This document shows positions 1-7,887 of a stretch of 64,000 nt of DNA, piece after piece. Below the pieces are notes generated by a model. The model had not been told where the DNA came from. It saw only the letters and a list, made by a program, of their open reading frames with translations, and made no database searches. This DNA is from Enterobacter kobei (GTDB lineage Bacteria; Pseudomonadota; Gammaproteobacteria; Enterobacterales; Enterobacteriaceae): NCBI RefSeq assembly GCF_018323985.1, contig NZ_AP024590.1, positions 3,100,001 to 3,164,000 of the forward strand, written 5' to 3'. Position 1 is the first letter of the stretch. Each line of letters starts with the position of its first letter. The position numbers were made by a program, and so were the translations under genes.

Positions 1-518
1 CGCGCGAGCGGGAACAGGGTACGCTGGATCAGCTGCTGGTGTCGCCGCTGGCCACCTGGCAGATCTTCGTTGGCAAAGCGGTACCGGCGTTAATCGTCGC
101 CACTTTCCAGGCCACTATCGTGCTGGGCATCGGTATTTTTGCCTATCAGATCCCCTTTGCCGGATCGCTGCTGCTGTTTTATTTCACCATGGTGATTTAC
201 GGACTGTCGCTGGTGGGCTTCGGGCTGTTGATTTCGTCACTGTGCGCCACCCAGCAGCAGGCGTTTATCGGCGTGTTCGTGTTTATGATGCCGGCGATTT
301 TACTTTCCGGCTATGTCTCCCCGGTGGAGAACATGCCGATCTGGTTACAGAATCTGACGTGGGTGAATCCGATCCGCCACTTCACCGACATTACCAAGCA
401 AATCTATCTCAAGGATGCGAGTCTGGGGATCGTGTGGGGAAGTTTGTGGCCGCTACTGGTGATAACGGCCACGACAGGTTCAGCGGCGTACGCGATGTTT
501 CGTCGTAAAGTGGCCTGA
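1..518 (+). CDS. ybhR: ABC-2 type transporter permease YbhR, 3' part only
   Basis: The gene enters from outside the window; the open frame runs from base 3 and gives the last 171 residues. The first visible residues (REREQGTLDQLLVSPL) are the conserved loop of ABC-2 permeases, followed by several hydrophobic membrane segments and a short basic C-terminus. YbhR is known as a membrane subunit of the YbhFSR exporter, implicated in drug and cation efflux at the inner membrane. Its end overlaps the convergent ybhQ gene by 39 bases, as expected from the conserved lengths of both. The ATPase and partner permease would lie upstream, outside the window. Confidence 0.9.
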   Translation, partial: REREQGTLDQLLVSPLATWQIFVGKAVPALIVATFQATIVLGIGIFAYQIPFAGSLLLFYFTMVIYGLSLVGFGLLISSLCATQQQAFIGVFVFMMPAILLSGYVSPVENMPIWLQNLTWVNPIRHFTDITKQIYLKDASLGIVWGSLWPLLVITATTGSAAYAMFRRKVA

Positions 519-890
519 TGTTTTATCTTTCATCAGCAGCGAGATGATGGCGGGACCGGCGAGGATCACCACGCCGGCCAGCGCCAGCAGCAGGTTATTT
601 TGCAGCACGCGGGAGAGCAGCCACAGCACGATCATTGCCGCACCAAAATACCAGGTGGTGGTCAGCTCTTCGAGGAAATCGCCCATCTCGCGCCACTTCG
701 CCTCGTGATGACGTTGCAGCGCCAGCATCAGGATCACCGTCACGCCATAGACTACGCACAGGCCCAGCCCGACATGCACCAGCGCCTTGCTCATCCAGCC
801 CATTATCAGCACTGCGACGACCATTAAATGCAACACAATCTGCCAGCAACTTAAGCCTGTTGCGACACGAATACGTTGTTGCCATCTCAT
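480..890 (-). CDS. ybhQ: Inner membrane protein YbhQ
   Basis: The 136-residue product has the same length and closely similar sequence to E. coli YbhQ, including the stretch EELTTTWYFGAA and the basic C-terminus KHRVRR. Four hydrophobic segments predict a polytopic inner membrane protein. No function is established for the family. The gene is read divergently from ybhP and its end lies inside the end of ybhR. The ATG is preceded by a purine-rich site (AAGGAGAT) a few bases upstream, which supports this start. Confidence 0.9.
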   Translation of the reverse strand: MRWQQRIRVATGLSCWQIVLHLMVVAVLIMGWMSKALVHVGLGLCVVYGVTVILMLALQRHHEAKWREMGDFLEELTTTWYFGAAMIVLWLLSRVLQNNLLLALAGVVILAGPAIISLLMKDKTSGHFTTKHRVRR

Positions 891-937
891 GGCTTATCTC
901 CTTAACGGATATTTAACTGTATTGAGAGTACCGGACT

Positions 938-955
938 TTACGGAAAAATCCGTAA
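938..955. promoter_or_regulatory. Perfect inverted repeat between ybhQ and ybhP
   Basis: TTACGGA, four A, then TCCGTAA forms a perfect 7-base inverted repeat in the divergent ybhQ/ybhP spacer. It could be an operator or a small hairpin in the ybhP leader. I do not recognise it as the site of a known regulator. Confidence 0.3.
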
Positions 956-1023
956 GGCCGCATCTTTTTGTGACAAGGACTACACTTTATTTTCATCAGG
1001 ATAGTGACGCGGGAAGGATAAAA

Positions 1024-1785
1024 ATGACGCAACAAACCCGACAGTTTTCTTTAAAAGTGCTCACCATTAATACGCACAAGGGCTTCACAGCATTTAATAA
1101 ACGCTTCATTTTGCCTGAGTTGCGCGATGCGGTGCGCACCGTCAGCGCAGATATCGTCTGCCTCCAGGAGGTGATGGGCGCGCACGAAGTGCACCCGTTA
1201 CATGTCGAGAACTGGCCGGACACCACGCACTATGAATTCCTCGCCGACACCATGTGGAGCGACTTTGCCTACGGTCGCAACGCAGTCTACCCTGAAGGGC
1301 ACCACGGCAACGCCGTGCTGTCGCGCTATCCGATAGAACATTATGAGAATCGTGATGTGTCAGTGGAAGGCAGCGAGAACCGCGGTCTGCTTTATTGCCG
1401 CATCGTGCCGCCACAGTATGACCGGCCAATCCACGTAATTTGCGTCCATCTGGGCCTGCGCGAGGCGCACCGGCAGGCGCAGCTGGATATGCTGGCCGAG
1501 TGGGTAAATTCCTTCCCTGAGGGCGAGCCGGTAATGGTGGCGGGCGATTTTAACGACTGGCTGCAAAAGGCCAATCGTCCCCTGCAAACGAAGGCCGGGC
1601 TGGAGGAGATCTTCACGCGGGCGCACGGGCGTCCGGCGCGCACCTTCCCGGTCAGTTTTCCTGTGCTACGTCTTGATCGTATTTATGTGAAAAATGCCAG
1701 TGCCAGCGCGCCCACGGCGCTTCCGCTGCGCAACTGGCGTCATTTGTCCGATCATGCGCCCCTGAGCGCGGAGATCCATTTATGA
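1024..1785 (+). CDS. ybhP: Endonuclease/exonuclease/phosphatase family protein YbhP
   Basis: The 253-residue protein belongs to the EEP (DNase I/sphingomyelinase-like) fold. Characteristic segments are TINTHKG near residue 14, the metal-binding LQEV near residue 43, GDFNDW near residue 170 and the terminal SDHAPLSAEI. The frame stays open further upstream, but the ATG at 1024 has a GGAAGG ribosome site and gives the family length. The stop overlaps the clsB start as ATGA, so ybhP, clsB and ybhN form a translationally coupled operon; a lipid or phosphodiester substrate is therefore plausible, but it is inference. Confidence 0.92.
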   Translation: MTQQTRQFSLKVLTINTHKGFTAFNKRFILPELRDAVRTVSADIVCLQEVMGAHEVHPLHVENWPDTTHYEFLADTMWSDFAYGRNAVYPEGHHGNAVLSRYPIEHYENRDVSVEGSENRGLLYCRIVPPQYDRPIHVICVHLGLREAHRQAQLDMLAEWVNSFPEGEPVMVAGDFNDWLQKANRPLQTKAGLEEIFTRAHGRPARTFPVSFPVLRLDRIYVKNASASAPTALPLRNWRHLSDHAPLSAEIHL

Positions 1786-3029
1786 AATGTGGCTGGCGAG
1801 AAGGGAACCGTATCCAGCTTCTGGAGAACGGCGACGAATATTATCCGGCGGTGTTTGATGCTATCGATCATGCACAGCGCAAAGTGATCCTTGAAACCTT
1901 TATCTGGTTTGAAGATGACGTCGGCAAACAGTTGCACGCGGTGATCCTGCGCGCGGCGCAGCGCGGCGTGGATGTCGAAGTATTACTGGACGGCTACGGC
2001 TCACCGGATCTGAGCGATGAATTTGTCAGCCAGCTCACCTCGGCTGGCGTGGTGTTCCGCTATTACGATCCGCGTCCGCCGCTGATGGGGATGCGCACTA
2101 ACGTATTCCGCCGTATGCATCGCAAGATCGTAGTGATCGACAATACCATCGCTTTTGTCGGCGGCATTAACTACTCCGCCGAGCATATGTCCGATTACGG
2201 CCCCGAAGCCAAACAGGATTACGCGGTGCGGGTGGAAGGCCCGGTGGTGCTGGATATCCTGCAATTTGAGCTGGAAAACCTGCCGCAGAACGCCCAAACC
2301 CGCCGCTGGTGGCGGCAGCGTCGTCGTCATCTGGCGGAAGAAAACCGCACGCCCGGCGAGGCACAGGCGCTGTTCGTCTGGCGTGATAACGACGATCACC
2401 GGGACGACATTGAGCGGCACTATCTGAAGATGCTCGCTAACGCCAAACGCGAAGTGATCATCGCCAACGCCTACTTCTTCCCTGGCTACCGTCTGCTGCA
2501 TGCTATGCGCAATGCGGCACGTCGTGGCGTGCGGGTGAAGCTGATCGTGCAGGGTGAACCGGATATGCCGATTGTGAAAGTTGGCGCGGAACTGCTGTAC
2601 AACTATCTGCTGAAAGGCGGCGTGCAGGTGTACGAGTACCGTCGTCGCCCGCTGCACGGTAAAGTGGCGCTGATGGATGACCACTGGGCGACCGTTGGCT
2701 CCAGCAACCTTGATCCCCTTAGCCTGTCGCTGAATCTGGAAGCCAATCTGATTATCCATGACCGCGCGTTCAACCAGACGCTGCGGGAAAATCTCAACGC
2801 GATTATTGCCAATGACTGTAAGCGCGTGGATGAAACCATGGCACCGAAACGCACCTGGTGGAACCTGGCCATTAACGTGGTGGTGTTCCACTTCCTGCGT
2901 AAATTCCCGGCGCTGGTGGGCTGGTTACCTGCCCATACGCCACGACTGGCGCAGGTGCCCGCGCCGGTACAACCGGAAATCGAAACCCAGGATCGCGTCA
3001 CTCCCGAAAACTCTGAGGTAAAACCCTGA
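1782..3029 (+). CDS. clsB: Cardiolipin synthase B
   Basis: ClsB (YbhO) makes cardiolipin, and can act on phosphatidylglycerol in the inner membrane. The 415-residue product carries two phospholipase D motifs: HRKIVVID (His113, Lys115, Asp120), followed by a GG pair, and HGKVALMDD near residue 290, followed by GSSNLDPLS. It lacks the N-terminal membrane anchors of ClsA, as expected for the ClsB subgroup. It overlaps ybhP by four bases and ybhN by one. The proline-rich, acidic tail of about 30 residues is less conserved than the rest. Confidence 0.95.
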   Translation: MKCGWREGNRIQLLENGDEYYPAVFDAIDHAQRKVILETFIWFEDDVGKQLHAVILRAAQRGVDVEVLLDGYGSPDLSDEFVSQLTSAGVVFRYYDPRPPLMGMRTNVFRRMHRKIVVIDNTIAFVGGINYSAEHMSDYGPEAKQDYAVRVEGPVVLDILQFELENLPQNAQTRRWWRQRRRHLAEENRTPGEAQALFVWRDNDDHRDDIERHYLKMLANAKREVIIANAYFFPGYRLLHAMRNAARRGVRVKLIVQGEPDMPIVKVGAELLYNYLLKGGVQVYEYRRRPLHGKVALMDDHWATVGSSNLDPLSLSLNLEANLIIHDRAFNQTLRENLNAIIANDCKRVDETMAPKRTWWNLAINVVVFHFLRKFPALVGWLPAHTPRLAQVPAPVQPEIETQDRVTPENSEVKP

Positions 3030-3991
3030 TGGCAAAATCGCATCCGAAATGGCGTATTGCCAAAAAAATTCTGACATGGGTATTTTTTATCGCCATGGCA
3101 GTGCTACTGGTGGTGTATGCCCGCACGGTGAACTGGGAAGATGTCTGGGAGGTAATCCGCAACTATAACCGCACAACGCTGCTGATTGCGCTGGGTCTGG
3201 TGGTGGTGAGTTATCTGCTGTACGGCTGTTACGACCTGCTGGCGCGCACTTACTGCGGGCATAAGCTGGCAGCACGGCAGGTCATGCTGGTGTCATTCGT
3301 CTGCTATGCCTTTAACCTGACGCTAAGTACGTGGGTGGGCGGCATTGGTATGCGCTATCGCCTCTATTCCCGTCTGGGGCTGCCGGGCAGCACCATCACA
3401 CGTATTTTCTCCCTCAGTATCACCACTAACTGGCTGGGCTATATCCTGCTGGGCGGCATTATTTTTACCTTCGGCGTGGTAGAGCTGCCGGCGCACTGGT
3501 ATATCGACGAAGGTACGTTGCGCATTGCCGGCATCGTGCTGCTGGCGTTTATCGCCGTGTATATGTGGTTCTGCGCCTTTGCCAAACGTCGTCATGCCAC
3601 CATTAAAGGCCAGAAGCTGGTGCTGCCATCGTGGAAATTTGCGCTGGCGCAGATGGCGATCTCCAGTGCCAACTGGATGGCGATGGGCGCCATTATCTGG
3701 CTGCTGCTGGGTCAGGAAGTGAACTACTTCTTCGTGCTGGGGGTGCTGCTGGTGAGCAGTATCGCGGGGGTGATCGTGCATATCCCGGCGGGTATCGGCG
3801 TGCTGGAAGCGGTGTTTATTGCCCTGCTGGCGGGAGAACATACCACGAAGGGCGCTATTATCGCCGCCCTGCTCGCCTATCGTATGCTGTATTACTTTAT
3901 TCCGTTGCTGCTGGCACTGGTGTGTTATGTGTTGCTGGAAGGCCGGGCGAAAAAGTTACGGGCGAAGAACGAGAAGGCAATGGCGAAGTAA
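3029..3991 (+). CDS. ybhN: Flippase-like inner membrane protein YbhN
   Basis: A 320-residue protein with about eight membrane segments, of the UPF0104/LPG-synthase transmembrane family (the flippase half of MprF-like proteins). The segment YAFNLTLSTWVGGIGMRYRL and the later HIPAGIGVLEAVF are typical of the family. The start ATG shares one base with the clsB stop, so expression is coupled to cardiolipin synthase. Lipid movement across the membrane is a reasonable guess from family and operon; it is not shown by the sequence itself. Confidence 0.9.
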   Translation: MAKSHPKWRIAKKILTWVFFIAMAVLLVVYARTVNWEDVWEVIRNYNRTTLLIALGLVVVSYLLYGCYDLLARTYCGHKLAARQVMLVSFVCYAFNLTLSTWVGGIGMRYRLYSRLGLPGSTITRIFSLSITTNWLGYILLGGIIFTFGVVELPAHWYIDEGTLRIAGIVLLAFIAVYMWFCAFAKRRHATIKGQKLVLPSWKFALAQMAISSANWMAMGAIIWLLLGQEVNYFFVLGVLLVSSIAGVIVHIPAGIGVLEAVFIALLAGEHTTKGAIIAALLAYRMLYYFIPLLLALVCYVLLEGRAKKLRAKNEKAMAK

Positions 3992-4000
3992 GCGGGTTTT

Positions 4001-4070
4001 TGCCCGGTGGCGCTGCGCTTACCGGGCCTACGCGCTCTGTAGGCCGGGCAAACAACGTGCCGCCCGGCAC
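4001..4070. repeat. REP/BIME repeat pair
   Basis: Two inverted GC-rich palindromic units (TGCCCGGTGGCGCTGCGC, and GTAGGCCGGGCA with CCGCCCGGCA) sit between the convergent ybhN and ybhL genes. This is the layout of enterobacterial repetitive extragenic palindromes, which act in mRNA stability and transcription termination. Confidence 0.8.
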
Positions 4071-4078
4071 TGTTATTG

Positions 4079-4783
4079 TCAGCGGCGGTTACCCAAAATC
4101 CGCAGCAGCATCAGGAACAGGTTAATAAAGTCCAGATACAGCGTCAGCGCGCCGAGGATCGAATAACGGCGCAGGTTAGTGCTGTCACGGGTATCGATAT
4201 TTTCCCCGATGTTTTTCAGCTTCTGCGTGTCATAGGCCGTCAGCCCTACAAACACAATCACCCCGATATAGGTCACTGCCCACATCAGCGCTTCGCTTTT
4301 CAGCCAGAAGTTAACCAGCGAGGCCAGCACGATCCCAATCAGCGCCATAAACAGCATATTACCGAAGCCGCTCAAATCCCGCTTGGTGGTGTAGCCGTAG
4401 AGGCTCATCGCGCCAAACATCCCGCCTGCCACCACAAAGGTACTGGCAATTGAGGAGTAGGTGTAGACGAGGAAAATACTGGAAATGGTCAGCCCGGTTA
4501 GCGCCGAATAGAGCATAAACAGCGTAGTGGCCATCCCGGCGCTCAGACGATGCACCATCCCGGAAAGCACAAACACCAGCGCCAGTTGCGCGATCACCAG
4601 CCCGAAGAAGGTGATTTTGCTGGAGAAGACAAACATCATTACCGCCGGGGTATTCGCGGAATACCAGGCGATAAAGGCGGTTAACAACAGACCGCAGGTC
4701 ATCCAGCCATACACCTGCGCCATATAGGTTTGCAGACCGCCGCGCGCCTCGACAATCGAGCCGCTTCGTGGGTATCTGTCCAT
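4079..4783 (-). CDS. ybhL: BAX inhibitor-1 family membrane protein YbhL
   Basis: The 234-residue product matches E. coli YbhL in length and in long stretches such as GYTTKRDLSGFGNMLFMAL. It has seven hydrophobic segments and the C-terminal TAYDTQKLKN motif of the BI-1/YccA family, whose members are calcium-leak channels or modulators of membrane proteolysis. The frame extends 33 codons upstream, but the ATG at 4783 is preceded by AGGAG at the correct distance and matches the family start MDRYPRS. It lies downstream of moaE on the same strand after 58 bases. The K-12 neighbour ybhM is absent. Confidence 0.93.
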   Translation of the reverse strand: MDRYPRSGSIVEARGGLQTYMAQVYGWMTCGLLLTAFIAWYSANTPAVMMFVFSSKITFFGLVIAQLALVFVLSGMVHRLSAGMATTLFMLYSALTGLTISSIFLVYTYSSIASTFVVAGGMFGAMSLYGYTTKRDLSGFGNMLFMALIGIVLASLVNFWLKSEALMWAVTYIGVIVFVGLTAYDTQKLKNIGENIDTRDSTNLRRYSILGALTLYLDFINLFLMLLRILGNRR

Positions 4784-4841
4784 GATTAACTCCTGATTAA
4801 GTGAAGAGAATATAAGGGTAACACATCCCTGCGAAAGCGGG

Positions 4842-5294
4842 TCACCAGCGTTCTGCGGCCTGCTTATCGCTGTCTCTTGCATCCACCCAGCGGCTGCCTT
4901 CCGGCGTTGCTTCTCGCTTCCAGAACGGCGCGCGGGTTTTCAGATAATCCATAATAAACTGCGCCGCTTCAAAGGCAGAGCTGCGGTGCGCGCCGGTGAC
5001 GCCGACAAAAACGATTTCGTCGCCGGGCCATAATTCCCCGATGCGATGAATGACCGATACGCGTTGCAGCGGCCAGCGCGCCCGGGCGTCGCTGACGATC
5101 TCGGCGAGCGCTTTCTCGGTCATGCCGGGATAGTGTTCAAGGGTCAGCGCACTGACGCTGTCGCCCAGATTGTGATTGCGTACTTTGCCGGTGAAAGTGA
5201 CCACCGCGCCGTCTTCATCACAGGCCGCCAGCCACTGGTATTCGTCGCCGACGCTGAAATTGTCGTGACCGACACGGATACGGGTATTTTCCAT
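4842..5294 (-). CDS. moaE: Molybdopterin synthase catalytic subunit
   Basis: MoaE inserts the two dithiolene sulfurs, delivered by MoaD thiocarboxylate, into cyclic pyranopterin monophosphate to give molybdopterin. The 150-residue protein has the active-site lysines at 119 and 126 in MDYLKTRAPFWKRE and the conserved FTGKVRNHN and GVTGAHRSSAFEA blocks. A TTG lies directly before the ATG at 5294; the ATG is chosen because it gives the family length and the GGAGGA ribosome site, made by the last two glycine codons of moaD, sits at normal spacing. Confidence 0.96.
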   Translation of the reverse strand: MENTRIRVGHDNFSVGDEYQWLAACDEDGAVVTFTGKVRNHNLGDSVSALTLEHYPGMTEKALAEIVSDARARWPLQRVSVIHRIGELWPGDEIVFVGVTGAHRSSAFEAAQFIMDYLKTRAPFWKREATPEGSRWVDARDSDKQAAERW

Positions 5295-5298
5295 CAAC

Positions 5299-5544
5299 TT
5301 ATCCTCCGGTTACCGGCGGGAAGAATGCCACTTCATCGCCGTCGCGCAGCGGGTGATCAAAGGCCACCAGCGTCTGATTGACCGCCGCCAGCAGCTTGCC
5401 GGATTCCAGCGCCAGCGCCCAGCGGTCGCTTTTCGCTGCCAGCGCCGCACGCAGTTGTTCCACGTTCTGAAAACCGGCGTCAACCTCCAGCGCATCGCAG
5501 GCGACCAGTTCACGCACCTGCGCAAAAAACAGCACCTTAATCAT
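5299..5544 (-). CDS. moaD: Molybdopterin synthase sulfur carrier subunit
   Basis: MoaD is the 81-residue ubiquitin-like partner of MoaE. The C-terminal FFPPVTGG carries the double glycine that is adenylated and thiocarboxylated by MoeB. The chosen ATG overlaps the moaC stop by eight bases; upstream in-frame codons belong to moaC sequence read in another frame. The C-terminal glycine codons double as the ribosome site of moaE, so synthesis of the two subunits is tightly coupled. Confidence 0.96.
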   Translation of the reverse strand: MIKVLFFAQVRELVACDALEVDAGFQNVEQLRAALAAKSDRWALALESGKLLAAVNQTLVAFDHPLRDGDEVAFFPPVTGG

Positions 5545-6022
5545 CGCTTGCCACCCTGAAATCCCCGGATTTACCGCCGCTTTTCGCCAGCAGGCGCAGC
5601 GGGCCAATGACCATGTCTTTTTGCACGGCTTTGCACATGTCATAAATGGTCAGCGCCGCCACGGAAGCCGCGGTCAACGCTTCCATTTCAACGCCGGTTT
5701 TTCCGGTCAGCCGGCAAAGGGATTCAATGCGCACGCGGTGATGTTCAGGTTCAGCGCGCAGATTCACTTCCACTTTGCTCAGCATCAGCGGATGGCACAG
5801 CGGGATTAAATCCCAGGTACGCTTCGCGGCCTGGATACCCGCGATGCGCGCGGTGGCAAACACATCGCCTTTATGATGGCTGCCGTCGATGATCATCTGT
5901 AACGTTTCCGGGCGCATGGTGACAAAGGCTTCGGCGCGCGCTTCACGCACGGTTTCGGCTTTGCCGGACACATCCACCATGTGCGCTTCGCCTGCGGCGT
6001 TAATGTGGGTTAACTGAGACAT
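5537..6022 (-). CDS. moaC: Cyclic pyranopterin monophosphate synthase
   Basis: MoaC converts the MoaA product 3',8-cyclo-GTP into cyclic pyranopterin monophosphate. The 161-residue product keeps the catalytic lysines at 51 (SHHKGDV) and 131 and aspartate 128 (YDMCKAVQKDM), and the LIPLCHPL signature near residue 72. Length equals the E. coli enzyme. It starts three bases after moaB ends and overlaps moaD by eight bases, within the moaABCDE operon. Confidence 0.96.
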   Translation of the reverse strand: MSQLTHINAAGEAHMVDVSGKAETVREARAEAFVTMRPETLQMIIDGSHHKGDVFATARIAGIQAAKRTWDLIPLCHPLMLSKVEVNLRAEPEHHRVRIESLCRLTGKTGVEMEALTAASVAALTIYDMCKAVQKDMVIGPLRLLAKSGGKSGDFRVASDD

Positions 6023-6025
6023 GGT

Positions 6026-6538
6026 TTATTTCTTTAAATGAGGGTGAAAATTACACGGACGGGTGCGGGCGTCGAGCTGCGGGGCAATGATATTTTCCCA
6101 CGCGGTGCGGCAGGCTTTTGTCGAGCCGGGCATGGCGAAAATCAGCGTTTTATTGGCGATGCCCGCGATAGCACGGGATTGCAGCGTCGAGGTGCCAATC
6201 TCTTCAAAAGAGAGCATACGGAACACTTCCCCGAAGCCTTCCACCTCGCGGTCGAACAGCGGCAGCAGCGCTTCCGGGGTCTGATCGCCGTCGGTCAGCC
6301 CGGTACCGCCGGTGATCAGCACCACCTGCACGTCGTCTGCGGCGATCCACGCGGAAACCTGCGCGCGAATAGCGTAGCGGTTCTCTTTGACAATCGCTTT
6401 ATCGACGATGTGATGCCCCACTTCCTGCGCAGCATCGCGCAGATAGTGACCGGAGGTGTCGTCCTCTTCGGTGCGACGGCTGGTGACGGTTAAAATAGCG
6501 ATACGGGTCGGAATAAAGTCTGCACTAACCTGACTCAT
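6026..6538 (-). CDS. moaB: Molybdenum cofactor biosynthesis protein MoaB
   Basis: A 170-residue member of the MogA/MoaB family with the molybdopterin-binding motif GGTGLTDGDQTPEA near residue 78 and the SFEEIGTSTLQSRA segment. In E. coli MoaB is dispensable for cofactor synthesis and MogA performs the adenylation, so its precise role remains uncertain. It is the second gene of the operon, 21 bases after moaA, preceded by an AAGGAGA ribosome site. Confidence 0.95.
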   Translation of the reverse strand: MSQVSADFIPTRIAILTVTSRRTEEDDTSGHYLRDAAQEVGHHIVDKAIVKENRYAIRAQVSAWIAADDVQVVLITGGTGLTDGDQTPEALLPLFDREVEGFGEVFRMLSFEEIGTSTLQSRAIAGIANKTLIFAMPGSTKACRTAWENIIAPQLDARTRPCNFHPHLKK

Positions 6539-6559
6539 GAGAAATCTCCTTATTCGGTG

Positions 6560-7549
6560 TTACCCGCCGATGTACGACAGATTTTGCGTAATACCGGTAT
6601 TGCCCTGATGCAGGAAATGGGTCTGTTTTTTATGCGTCAGCGCTTGCGCAATACGCGCCTCCAGCGCCGCCTGCTGGCTGTCATCTGCGAGCAGATCGCG
6701 CAGGCTGACGCCGCCGTCGCCGAACAGGCAGAGGTGGAGTTTCCCGACGGACGAGACGCGCAGGCGGTTGCAGGTGGCGCAGAAGTCTTTCTCATACGGC
6801 ATGATAAGGCCAATTTCGCCTTCATAGTCCGGGTGACAGAATACCTGCGCCGGGCCGTCGCTGCGCTGGCGGAGCTTCTGGATCCAGCCGCGGCGCAGCA
6901 GTTCATCGCGCAGCACCATGCCGGAGAGATGATGTTTGCGGAACAGCTCGCTGCCCTCGCCGGTTTCCATCAGTTCGATAAAGCGCAGCTGAATGGGGCG
7001 CGGCTGGATCCACGCCAGAAACGTATCCAGCTGGTGATGGTTTACATCGCGCATCAGCACAGTGTTCACTTTGACTTTCTCAAAGCCCGCCGCAAAAGCC
7101 GCGTCAATGCCGTCCATCACCTGGTGGAACTTATCCTGGCCGGTAATGGCGTGAAACTGGCGGGCATCAAGGCTGTCGACGCTGACGTTGATCGCCGTCA
7201 GCCCGGCATCGCGCCAGTTCTGCACGTCACGCGCCATGCGATAGCCGTTAGTGGTGACCGCTATCTGGCGGATAGCCGCGTTTTCGCGTACTGCTGCGAT
7301 GATATCGGTGAAATCCCGGCGCAGAGAGGGTTCCCCGCCAGTCAGGCGCACTTTTTCCGTGCCCAGTGCGGCAAAGGTACGGGTGACGCGGCGAATTTCA
7401 TCGACGCTGAGGAAGCCTTTATTGGTCACGCCGCCCGGCTTGTAGCCATCGGGCAGACAATAGGTGCAACGAAAATTGCACACGTCGGTAATCGACAAAC
7501 GCAGGTAAAAAAACTTACGCGCGAATGCATCGGTAAGTTGTGAGGCCAT
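6560..7549 (-). CDS. moaA: GTP 3',8-cyclase (radical SAM)
   Basis: MoaA carries out the first step of molybdenum cofactor synthesis, radical rearrangement of GTP to 3',8-cyclo-GTP. The 329-residue protein has the radical SAM cluster cysteines 24, 28 and 31 in TDVCNFRCTYC, the GGEP SAM-binding motif, a second C-terminal cluster (CATCNRLRVSS, then CLFG) and the essential C-terminal double glycine (SYIGG). The frame runs 25 codons upstream through the leader, but the ATG at 7549 gives the family length and the exact E. coli start MASQLTDAF. First gene of moaABCDE, under a Moco riboswitch. Confidence 0.97.
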   Translation of the reverse strand: MASQLTDAFARKFFYLRLSITDVCNFRCTYCLPDGYKPGGVTNKGFLSVDEIRRVTRTFAALGTEKVRLTGGEPSLRRDFTDIIAAVRENAAIRQIAVTTNGYRMARDVQNWRDAGLTAINVSVDSLDARQFHAITGQDKFHQVMDGIDAAFAAGFEKVKVNTVLMRDVNHHQLDTFLAWIQPRPIQLRFIELMETGEGSELFRKHHLSGMVLRDELLRRGWIQKLRQRSDGPAQVFCHPDYEGEIGLIMPYEKDFCATCNRLRVSSVGKLHLCLFGDGGVSLRDLLADDSQQAALEARIAQALTHKKQTHFLHQGNTGITQNLSYIGG

Positions 7550-7552
7550 GTA

Positions 7553-7665
7553 CACCTTTCCAGATTCGGGAGGTGCAGTCATTTCTTCCTGCACCCTGGT
7601 GGCAGTTTGCCACGGCCAAAGCACCGTATCATTAAGACGTAGGCACAGAGGCTAGAGTGTGTGTG
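7553..7665 (-). ncRNA. Moco riboswitch in the moaA leader
   Basis: On the minus strand the leader of moaA holds two strong helices: GTGGCA with TGCCAC, and GGTGCAG with CTGCACC around a 10-base loop (GAAGAAATGA), flanked by sequence shared with the E. coli moaA leader (AATGATACGGTGCTTTGGCC). This is the Moco RNA motif that represses moaA translation when molybdenum cofactor is plentiful. The outer limits are approximate. Confidence 0.8.
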
Positions 7666-7722
7666 ATTAGCAAGCTCAGGCGATAATATCGCGATACGCC
7701 CTGTTTCGCCATCCTTGCATAG

Positions 7723-7746
7723 CGCTATATAATTAACTACATAGCG
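7723..7746. promoter_or_regulatory. ModE-binding palindrome upstream of moaA
   Basis: CGCTATAT, seven bases, TACATAGCG has the same half-sites and the same 7-base spacing as the ModE operator in front of modA. In E. coli ModE-molybdate activates moaA, and the position, about 175 bases before the start codon and upstream of the riboswitch, fits an activator site. Confidence 0.75.
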
Positions 7747-7887
7747 ACATAATCGTGCATTTTCACTACAGACTACGCGATAATCTCAGGCTTGCATTGA
7801 TATGTGTCATCTTCCCCCCGACGTGGCATCGTCATAAAGGGGTATTCCGGCTAACGTAACGTGATTTTTTCGACTTAAGGACTGGCT

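Noticed and set aside
6557..7543. 328-residue frame opposite moaA
   Set aside because: Antisense shadow of a fully conserved radical SAM gene; no ribosome site or domain.
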